NCBI RefSeq assembly: GCF_029510815.1
Contig: NZ_CP120360.1
Coordinates: 1,674,001 to 1,738,000 of the forward strand
Direction: 5' to 3'
Source of the DNA: Janibacter sp. DB-40
GTDB taxonomy: Bacteria; Actinomycetota; Actinomycetes; Actinomycetales; Dermatophilaceae
Length of the DNA stretch: 64,000 nt
The first letter of the stretch is position 1, and every line of letters starts with the position of its first letter. Positions 57,881-64,000 of this stretch are shown here, one piece after another. Made by a program: the position numbers and the translations under genes. Below the pieces are notes generated by a model that did no database searches, was not told the origin of the DNA, and saw only the letters and a program-made list of their open reading frames with translations.

Positions 57881-58738
57881 GTGATCGAGATCGAGGACCT
57901 GCCCGAGCTGCACGACCCGGTGATGATCCTCGCCTTCGAGGGATGGAACGACGCCGGTGAGGCCGCCTCACGCGTCATCGAGCACCTCATCGAGCTGTGG
58001 GACGCCGAGACCGTCGCCGCGATCGATCCCGAGGACTACTACGACTTCCAGGTCAACCGCCCGCAGGTGACCAACCAGGGTCAGGGTCGTGGCATCCACT
58101 GGAACACCACCCGCATCCTCCTGGCCTCCCCCGACAGCCTCGGCCGCGACGTCCTGCTCGTCACCGGGACGGAGCCCTCCTTCCGCTGGCGGGCCTTCAC
58201 CACCGAGCTGCTCGACCTGGGGGTCGCCCACGGTGTCGAGACCGTCATCTGCCTGGGGGCGCTGCTGGCCGACGTCGCCCACACGCGGCCGATCCCGGTC
58301 TCCTCGTCCAGCCCCGACGAGATGACCTCGTACCGTCTCGAGCTCGAGCCCTCGCAGTACGAGGGGCCGACGGGCATCACCGGGGTCGTCGCCGACGGCG
58401 CGCACCAGGCCGACATGGTCTCGATCTCCTCGTGGGCCGCCGTGCCGCACTATGCCGCGCAGGTCCCCTGCCCCAAGGCGAGCCTGGCCCTGCTCGGCCA
58501 GCTCGAGGACCTCCTCGACACGGTCATCGAGCACGGTGAGCTCGAGGAGGAGGCGCGTGCGTGGGAGCGGGGCGTCGACGAGCTGGCCACCAGCGACGAG
58601 GACATCGCCGAGTACGTCTCCGCCCTCGAGAGCGCCCAGGACACCTCCGAGCTGCCGGAGGCCAGCGGTGACGCCATCGCCAAGGAGTTCGAGCGCTACC
58701 TGCGCCGGCGCGGCGAGGACACCAACGGCCCGGGCTGA
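57881..58738 (+). CDS. PAC2-family protein
   Basis: A 285-residue protein of the family that includes proteasome assembly chaperone 2. It opens with PELHDPVMILAFEGWNDAGEAA and contains VTGTEPSFRW, VICLGALLADVAHTRPIPV and a C-terminal acidic helical tail (EEARAWERGVDEL). Bacterial members occur in proteasome-bearing Actinobacteria, but a chaperone role has not been shown to my knowledge. Start chosen from the -10 spacing. Confidence 0.87.
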   Translation: MIEIEDLPELHDPVMILAFEGWNDAGEAASRVIEHLIELWDAETVAAIDPEDYYDFQVNRPQVTNQGQGRGIHWNTTRILLASPDSLGRDVLLVTGTEPSFRWRAFTTELLDLGVAHGVETVICLGALLADVAHTRPIPVSSSSPDEMTSYRLELEPSQYEGPTGITGVVADGAHQADMVSISSWAAVPHYAAQVPCPKASLALLGQLEDLLDTVIEHGELEEEARAWERGVDELATSDEDIAEYVSALESAQDTSELPEASGDAIAKEFERYLRRRGEDTNGPG

Positions 58739-58757
58739 GCGCCGGACGCCGTCGGGC

Positions 58758-59999
58758 TCAGAGGCGCACGCCCAGCAGGGCATCCACGGCACGGGCGAGG
58801 TCGCCCGGGGCGCTGGCGACGTCTCCGCCCGTACCGAGGGACTCCTCGCACCACTCGTCGACCGCCACCAGTGCGCTCGGGGAGTCGAGGTCGTCGGCGA
58901 GGGCGGCCCGCACCGCGGCGATCGTCGCGGTCGAGTCGGGGCCCCCGTCCGTCGACATCGCCGAACGCCACCGGTCCAGCCGAGCCTCCGCCGTCGCGAG
59001 CACCTTGTCGGTCCACTCCCACTCGGTGCGGTAGTGGTTGTCGAGCAGCGCCAGGCGGATCGCCCGCGGGTCCACACCCTCCTCGCGCAGCGTCGAGACG
59101 CGCACGAGGTTGCCCTTGGACTTGCTCATCTTCTCGCCCTCGTAGGCCACCATCGCCTGGTGGGCGGTGTGCGTGGCGAAGGGACGGTGGCCGGTGATCG
59201 CCTCGGCCTGGATGACCGACATCTCGTGGTGCGGGAAGACGAGGTCTGTGCCGCCGCCCTGGACGTCGATCCGCTCTCCGAGGTGCTCCATCGCGATGGC
59301 CGTGCACTCGATGTGCCAACCCGGCCGCCCGGGACCGAGTGATCCGCCGTCCCAGGCCGGCTCGCCGGCACGCTCACCACGCCAGAGCATCGGGTCGAGC
59401 GGGTCGCGCTTGCCGGGGCGCTCCGGGTCACCGCCGCGCTCGGCGGAGAAGGCGAGCATCGTGTCGCGGTCGAGGTGGCTCAGCTCCCCGAGGCCCCCGG
59501 CCGCAGCGAGGTCGAGGTAGGTGTCGCGGATGCCGTCCTCGACGACCTCGTAGGTCATCCCCCGGTCCACGAGCGTGCGGACCGACTCGATGATCGTCGG
59601 CATCGACTCGATGACGCCCATGAAGTGGTCCGGGGCGAGGACGTCGAGTGCGGTCATGTCCTCGAGGAAGAGGTCGATCTGCTCCTGCCCCAGGTGCTGC
59701 CAGTCGACCCCGTCGCGCGCGGCACGCTCGAAGAGCGGGTCGTCGACGTCGGTGACGTTCTGCACGTAGGTCACCTCCCGGCCGCCGTCGCGCAGGGCGC
59801 GCCCGACCAGGTCGAAGGTCACGTACGTGGCCGCGTGGCCCAGGTGTGTCGTGTCATAGGGCGTCACACCGCACACGTAGAGGGTGGCTCTGCCGTCGTA
59901 CTCCACCGGCTCGACGCTCTGGCGAGCGACGTCGTGCAGGCGAAGGGGGACGGGGTCACCGGGGACGAGGGGAAGGTGGGGGGACGGCCAGGCTCTCAC
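58758..59999 (-). CDS. mshC: Cysteine:glucosaminyl-inositol ligase MshC (mycothiol synthesis)
   Basis: A 413-residue homologue of cysteinyl-tRNA synthetase without tRNA-binding parts, joining cysteine to GlcN-Ins with ATP to make mycothiol. YVCGVTPYDTTHLGHA contains zinc ligand C43 and the HIGH-like motif (50-56); GWHIECTAIAM and FPHHEMS supply other zinc ligands; KMSKSKGN is near 293. GTG start with a leaderless -10 (TAGGCT). The downstream genes form the set often linked to mshC. Confidence 0.95.
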   Translation of the reverse strand: MRAWPSPHLPLVPGDPVPLRLHDVARQSVEPVEYDGRATLYVCGVTPYDTTHLGHAATYVTFDLVGRALRDGGREVTYVQNVTDVDDPLFERAARDGVDWQHLGQEQIDLFLEDMTALDVLAPDHFMGVIESMPTIIESVRTLVDRGMTYEVVEDGIRDTYLDLAAAGGLGELSHLDRDTMLAFSAERGGDPERPGKRDPLDPMLWRGERAGEPAWDGGSLGPGRPGWHIECTAIAMEHLGERIDVQGGGTDLVFPHHEMSVIQAEAITGHRPFATHTAHQAMVAYEGEKMSKSKGNLVRVSTLREEGVDPRAIRLALLDNHYRTEWEWTDKVLATAEARLDRWRSAMSTDGGPDSTATIAAVRAALADDLDSPSALVAVDEWCEESLGTGGDVASAPGDLARAVDALLGVRL

Positions 60000-60005
60000 G
60001 CGGAC

Positions 60006-60011
60006 AGCCTA
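60006..60011 (-). promoter_or_regulatory. -10 box for mshC, leaderless type
   Basis: On the minus strand TAGGCT is 6 nt before the GTG at 59999. Confidence 0.5.
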
Positions 60012-60022
60012 CGAGGTGGCTG

Positions 60023-60796
60023 TCAGAGCGGTGGCCACGGGATCGACGGCCAGCCGGGCGACGGCTGCGGGTGGATCCCGGAGGCCACCAGCTCGCTCGT
60101 CCGCTGGCGCAGCGCGGCCAGCTCCTCGGGGGTGATCAGGGCGAGCAGGTCGGACTCGACGGCCTCCTCCTCCAGGGCTGCCGCCAGCCGCTCCAGCCGA
60201 CGCGCGTCCGCCTCGGTCAGCGCGTCCCCGGCCCAGCCCCACAGCACCGTGCGCAGCTTCGGCTCGGCGTGCAGGCTCACCCCGTGGTCGATCCCCCACA
60301 GCCGCTCTCCCTGCACGAGGATGTGTCCGCCCTTGCGGTCGGAGTTGTTCAGCACCGCGTCGAGCACGGCCATCGAGCGCAGTCGCGGCAGGTCGGGGTG
60401 GGAGAGGACGAGGGGGGCGCCCCCTTCGTCCTCCCCGGCGAGCACGACGAGGTTGCCCTCGGGCACCGCGTCCGGCGGTGTCACCACGACCGGGCTGGGC
60501 GCCTGGACCGTCGCCCGCCCGATCCACCGCTGCACCGACCCGGGCCCCAGGGGGCCGTCGCGCAGCAGGGTCTCGGGGATCAGGTCGAAGCCACCCAGCG
60601 CGTCGATCCGTGCCGCGGCGACCTCACGCGCGGCGAGCGAGCCGTCGGGGAAGTCCCACAGGGGCCGCTCCCCCGCGATCGGCTTGTACGCGACGGTCAC
60701 CGGCTCGAGGTCCGCGCGACGGATCTCCGCGACCGTCACGATGTTGCTCGCGGAGGGGTGACGGCCCAGGACGACGAGGTCACCGTCGTCGAGCAT
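60023..60796 (-). CDS. SCO1664-family protein (PI3/4-kinase-like fold)
   Basis: 257 residues. VAYKPIAGERPLWDFPDG (near 40) holds a kinase-like lysine; LDAVLNNSDRKGGHILV and LWGIDHGVSLHAEPK give the catalytic-loop and metal-binding pattern of phosphoinositide-kinase-like folds. Function is unknown. The start is uncertain: the ATG at 60796 has GGGGGAG about 10 nt away; a GTG at 60808 is possible, and homologues seem slightly longer. It follows the DUF3090 gene by about 20 bp. Confidence 0.8.
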   Translation of the reverse strand: MLDDGDLVVLGRHPSASNIVTVAEIRRADLEPVTVAYKPIAGERPLWDFPDGSLAAREVAAARIDALGGFDLIPETLLRDGPLGPGSVQRWIGRATVQAPSPVVVTPPDAVPEGNLVVLAGEDEGGAPLVLSHPDLPRLRSMAVLDAVLNNSDRKGGHILVQGERLWGIDHGVSLHAEPKLRTVLWGWAGDALTEADARRLERLAAALEEEAVESDLLALITPEELAALRQRTSELVASGIHPQPSPGWPSIPWPPL

Positions 60797-60816
60797 CGCG
60801 TCCCACACTCCCCCGG

Positions 60817-61335
60817 TCAGCGCTTGTAGCCGTTGGCGCGCGGGCAGATGTGACCGTCGGCGTCGACCGGGCCGCCGCAGAAGGGGCAGGCCGGCCGGCC
60901 GGCGTGCACGACGGTCTCGCACCGCCGGGCGAAGGCACGCGCCTGCGCAGGCGGGAGTGAGGCCCGCAGGGTGTTGACGACGGAGCCGTCCTCCACCTCG
61001 TCGGGGTCCTGGTCGTGCGCCTCGATGATGACGACGTGCCGGTCCTCGTCCCACGACAGGGCGAGGGCACTGACCCGGAAGTCCTCCTCGATGGGCGTGT
61101 CGAGGGGCGCGTTGTCCGCTGCCGCGGCAGCCGCGGCGATGGTCGCCTCGACCCCGGCGACCTGGTCGAGCAGCTCACCGACGCGCTCCGCGAGCACCTG
61201 GGCGTGCAGCTTCTCCATGGCCACCTGCATCCGACGCTCGCCATCGCTGGCCTGGAGGAAGAAGGTCCGCTGTCCGGGCGGGCCGACCGTGCCAACGATG
61301 AAGCGCTCGGGTGGGTTGAACTCGACGAGGCTCAT
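60817..61335 (-). CDS. DUF3090 family protein
   Basis: 172 residues. It opens SLVEFNPPERFIVGTVG and RTFFLQASDGERRMQVA, with an Ala-rich helix in the middle and a C-terminal zinc-ribbon-like segment: CPFCGGPVDADGHICPRANG. The family is confined to Actinobacteria and has no known activity. Its ATG overlaps the stop codon of the phosphatase gene by 4 bp. Confidence 0.88.
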   Translation of the reverse strand: MSLVEFNPPERFIVGTVGPPGQRTFFLQASDGERRMQVAMEKLHAQVLAERVGELLDQVAGVEATIAAAAAAADNAPLDTPIEEDFRVSALALSWDEDRHVVIIEAHDQDPDEVEDGSVVNTLRASLPPAQARAFARRCETVVHAGRPACPFCGGPVDADGHICPRANGYKR

Positions 61336-62045
61336 GACTGCGACCCTAGCCCGGTGCCGCCACCGACCGTGGCGTCACCCGCGGTCGACGCGTCCTTGGG
61401 TCTTGGCGGCTGCAGCGTGGAGGTGCCGGTGTCGTTGGTGCGCAGCAGCATGGGGCGCGTGTCGGTGAAGTGGATCGCCGAGATCGATCCGGGGTCGACG
61501 TGCAGGCGCTGGAAGTCGTCGAGGGAGGTGCCCACCGCGTGCGCGAGGATCGACTTGATGATGTCGCCGTGGCTGAAGGCACCCCACACCGCGTGCGGCC
61601 CGTGCTCGGCGGTGACCGCCGCGTCGATCTCGGCGACGGCGGCGACGGCCCGCGCCGCCATCTGCGCGATCGACTCGCCCGGGTACTCGTCGCTGCTGGG
61701 AAAGGTCGCCTCCGTCGGTCGGTCCTGCACCACGCGCCAGAGAGGTTCCTCGGCGAGGTCCTTGATCGGGCGGCCGGTCCAGGCGCCGTACCGGCACTCC
61801 CCGATCCCCTCGTGCTCCTGGACGGTCAGCCCGTGGGCGGCGGCCAGCGGCCGGGCCGTCTCCAGGCACCGCTGCAGCGGGCTCGACGCGAGGTGGACGA
61901 AGGGGGTCCCCGCCAGCCGGTCCACGAGGGCGTCCGCCTGGTCGCGGCCGATCTCGTCGAGAGCGATGCCCGGGGCGCACCCGGCCAGGACGCCCTGGGT
62001 GTTGGCCGTGGACCGGCCGTGTCGGATGAGGATGCAGTAGGCCAC
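61332..62045 (-). CDS. Histidine phosphatase superfamily protein (MSMEG_4193-like)
   Basis: A 237-residue phosphoglycerate-mutase-like phosphatase. ILIRHGRSTAN carries the phospho-accepting histidine, SSPLQRCLETA and GIGECRYGAWTG the arginine and acid, and FSHGDIIKSILAH the second histidine. The substrate is unknown. First gene of the phosphatase-DUF3090-SCO1664 unit upstream of mshC. GTG start with TAGGGT 6 nt before it. Confidence 0.9.
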   Translation of the reverse strand: MAYCILIRHGRSTANTQGVLAGCAPGIALDEIGRDQADALVDRLAGTPFVHLASSPLQRCLETARPLAAAHGLTVQEHEGIGECRYGAWTGRPIKDLAEEPLWRVVQDRPTEATFPSSDEYPGESIAQMAARAVAAVAEIDAAVTAEHGPHAVWGAFSHGDIIKSILAHAVGTSLDDFQRLHVDPGSISAIHFTDTRPMLLRTNDTGTSTLQPPRPKDASTAGDATVGGGTGLGSQS

Positions 62046-62051
62046 GGCTCC

Positions 62052-62057
62052 ACCCTA
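62052..62057 (-). promoter_or_regulatory. -10 box for the phosphatase-DUF3090-SCO1664 genes, leaderless type
   Basis: On the minus strand TAGGGT is 6 nt before the GTG at 62045. Confidence 0.5.
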
Positions 62058-62085
62058 GGCGCCCATCACCTGCGAGGATGCCCGC

Positions 62086-63087
62086 GTGATCGTCGACCAG
62101 GCCCATTATCGCGACGGACGCCGTCTGCCCTTCTCCGAGATCGGCGAGGCGCTCAAGGAGATCCGCTCGCGCGGATCCTCCGACTTCCTCTGGATCGGGA
62201 TGAAGGACCCCTCGACCGAGACCTTCGCTCGCGTCTCCGACGCCCTGCACCTGCACCCCCTGGCCATCGAGGACTCGGTCACCGGGGACCAGCGACCCAA
62301 GATCGAGCGGTACGACGACGGGTACTTCGTGGTCCTGCGTCCGTTGCGCTACGTCGAGGCGACCTCCGACGTCGAGTCCGGCGAGATCATGATCTTCCTC
62401 GCCGAGGACTACCTCGTGACGATCCGCCGGGGCGAGGCCGCGCCCCTGGCCGGCCTGCGGACCCGTCTCGAGGAGGACCCGCAGGCCCTCACGCGCGGCC
62501 CCTGGGGAGTCCTCCACGCCATCCTCGACCTCGTCGTGGACCAGTACCTGGCGATCGAGGACGAGCTGCAGGTCGACCTCGAGGAGATCGAGACCAAGGT
62601 GTTCTCGACGGACGACGACGTGGACACCGCGACGATCTACGCGCTCAAGCGCGAGGTGCTGGAGTTCAAGCGGGCAGCGACGCCGCTCGTGCGCCCGCTC
62701 GCCCATCTGGTCAGCGAGCGGTCACCGGTTCCCACCGACGACCTGCGCTTCCTCTTCCGGGACGTGCAGGACCACCTGTCCCTGGTCATCGACAACACCG
62801 AGTCGCAGGACGGGCTGCTCTCCGACGTCCTCAGCGCTCATCTCGCCCAGGTCGGCCTGCAGCAGAATCAGGACATGCGCAAGATCTCGGCGTGGGCGGC
62901 GATGGCAGTGCTGCCCACGGCAGTCGCGGGTATCTACGGGATGAACTTCAAGGGCATGCCGGAGCTGTCGGCGAGTGTGGACCTCGGAGGTCGTGAGATC
63001 TACTACGGCTACCCGGTGGTCATGCTGCTGATCATCGCCGCGCTCGCCCTGCTCTACCGCTCGTTCAAGCGGTCCGGCTGGCTGTGA
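62086..63087 (+). CDS. corA: Magnesium/cobalt transporter CorA
   Basis: A 333-residue pentameric channel protein: a cytosolic funnel domain (about 1-265), then two C-terminal membrane helices with the selectivity motif GMN in IYGMNFKGMPEL near 285, and a basic C-terminus (FKRSGWL). It takes up Mg2+ by membrane potential. The short leader (about 40 bp) excludes an M-box riboswitch here. It is divergent from the phosphatase gene. Confidence 0.94.
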   Translation: MIVDQAHYRDGRRLPFSEIGEALKEIRSRGSSDFLWIGMKDPSTETFARVSDALHLHPLAIEDSVTGDQRPKIERYDDGYFVVLRPLRYVEATSDVESGEIMIFLAEDYLVTIRRGEAAPLAGLRTRLEEDPQALTRGPWGVLHAILDLVVDQYLAIEDELQVDLEEIETKVFSTDDDVDTATIYALKREVLEFKRAATPLVRPLAHLVSERSPVPTDDLRFLFRDVQDHLSLVIDNTESQDGLLSDVLSAHLAQVGLQQNQDMRKISAWAAMAVLPTAVAGIYGMNFKGMPELSASVDLGGREIYYGYPVVMLLIIAALALLYRSFKRSGWL

Positions 63088-63191
63088 GCCGGTTGGCGCA
63101 GAGGTCGCTCAGCGGTCGCTCCCGCACCTTCGCGGCGTGGGAGGCTGGACACCACCACGGTTGACGCGTGACCGCGACGGGGAGGCCGCCC

Positions 63192-64000
63192 ATGGCCGCA
63201 CCGCTCTTCACCAGGGCCTTCATCGCCCTGTCCGTCTCGGAGCTGGGGTACTTCACGGCCACCGGCATGGCCCTGTTCGCCCTACCGCTCTTCGTGACCG
63301 GCCCCCTAGGGGGCGACGAGGTCGGAGCGGGCGTCGCGGTCGGGGTGTTCGCCATCTCGGCCCTCGTGCTGAGGCCGTTCGCCGGTCGGTTCGCCGACAC
63401 GGTGGGACGGCGGCCCCTGCTCCTGGGCGGAGCCGCAGTCGCGACGGTGTGCTTCGCCCTGCTCAGCGTCACGGACACCTTTGCGCTGGTCATCGCGATC
63501 CGTCTGCTGGCCGGTCTCGGGGAGGCCGCCTTCTTCGTCGCCGGCTTCGCGGCACTGGCAGACCTCGCACCACCGGAGCGGATGGGAGAGGCACTGTCGT
63601 ACAACTCCCTGGGGCTCTACGTCGGGATCGCCATGGGACCGGTGCTCGCGGAAACCCTCCTGCGGGAGGGCGGCTTCCCGGCGGTGTGGGTGGGTGCCGG
63701 CGCGTTGAGTGCTCTGGCGGGTGTCGTCCTCGTCCTCGTCGGAGAGACCCGCGGGGCGGGTACCGCCGAGGACGCGGTCCACGGCTTCATCCACCGGCCG
63801 TCGCTGCCGATCGTCCTGGGTTTCCTCGCCACGCTGGTCGCGGCGGGTGGCTTCATCGCGTTCGTGTCGCTGTACGCCACGGACCTCGGGTTCGCCAATG
63901 CCAGCGTGGCCCTCTTCGCCTACGGCGGCGTCGTCGTGCTGTGCCGGACCGCTCTGGCCCGAGTCCCGGACCTGGTGCCGCCACTCACCCTCGGCTCCGC
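63192..64000 (+). CDS. MFS transporter, truncated by the window end
   Basis: 269 codons are visible with no stop. GGGGAGG precedes the ATG. The translation shows an MFS-type fold of at least eight helices, starting MAAPLFTRAFIALSVSELGY, with motif A as GRFADTVGRRPLLLGG and LAGLGEAAFFVAGFAAL. Drug- or metabolite-efflux type; substrate unknown. The remaining helices lie beyond the window. Confidence 0.85.
   Translation, partial: MAAPLFTRAFIALSVSELGYFTATGMALFALPLFVTGPLGGDEVGAGVAVGVFAISALVLRPFAGRFADTVGRRPLLLGGAAVATVCFALLSVTDTFALVIAIRLLAGLGEAAFFVAGFAALADLAPPERMGEALSYNSLGLYVGIAMGPVLAETLLREGGFPAVWVGAGALSALAGVVLVLVGETRGAGTAEDAVHGFIHRPSLPIVLGFLATLVAAGGFIAFVSLYATDLGFANASVALFAYGGVVVLCRTALARVPDLVPPLTLGS

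Noticed and set aside
62046..62085. M-box riboswitch before corA
   Set aside because: The gap is about 40 bp.

Overview
The window is about 70% G+C, has dense gene packing with many 4-bp ATGA/GTGA overlaps, and carries hallmark actinobacterial genes: a Pup-proteasome locus, RbpA, a mycothiol-pathway ligase (MshC), an Lnt/Dpm pair, PafB/PafC and HelY. It therefore comes from a high-GC Actinomycetota chromosome. The gene complement would suit a Janibacter-like member of the Intrasporangiaceae, but that genus-level guess is weak. I saw no rRNA, tRNA, CRISPR, insertion sequence or phage.

Layout. 1-5.8 kb: the end of a flavin monooxygenase, yciO, the threonine-degradation pair tdh-kbl, rlmC and a conserved-TM-helix (mechanosensitive-channel-like) protein. 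5.9-13.7 kb: an acyl-CoA synthetase, then the choline to glycine-betaine operon betB-betA-betT, divergent from a TetR regulator across a 36-bp inverted repeat. 13.7-20 kb: a UvrA-like ABC ATPase overlapping a BASS transporter, then an accessory patch (VOC, SRPBCC, orphan FitA-like antitoxin, unknown small protein, ChaB-Rho_N protein, DUF72). 20-26.2 kb: a ketopantoate-reductase-like protein, an SSB-like protein, a sulfur operon (flavin reductase, dimethylsulfone monooxygenase sfnG, OsmC, ArfB) preceded by an encoded 39-residue leader peptide, an SDR and a NYN-LOTUS protein. 26.2-33.8 kb: VanY-type peptidase, UMF1-type MFS, rbpA, and an overlapping operon lrp-lnt-dpm-fxsA divergent from a 5'-3' exonuclease.

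33.8-52.5 kb is the Pup-proteasome neighbourhood, mostly on the minus strand: arc, dop, pup, prcB, prcA, pafA, two FKBP prolyl isomerases, pafB, pafC, tatA, tatC, helY. Two tandem esterases and a DUF3054 membrane protein are inserted on the opposite strand between dop and arc. trmI and an M50-CBS protease flank arc. 52.5-64 kb: metH with a RecB-type Fe-S nuclease, a 31-bp tandem repeat, a HAD phosphatase, a PAC2 protein, mshC, three uncharacterised families that often accompany it (SCO1664-like, DUF3090, histidine phosphatase), corA and a truncated MFS gene. From memory, the order from the exonuclease to the phosphatase resembles the Mycobacterium tuberculosis Rv2090-Rv2135c region.

The most notable signals are regulatory or structural rather than new enzymes: a cysteine-type leader peptide with a hairpin that can hide the ribosome-binding site of the sulfur operon; a probable TetR operator controlling bet; a GGAAC-N18-GTT promoter of SigR type before rbpA; roughly 18 genes with a TANNNT box 6-8 nt before the start codon, implying leaderless mRNAs; a strikingly frequent word CGAAGGGGG; three 31-bp repeats lying exactly between two stop codons; and a 90-bp palindrome between the FKBP genes.
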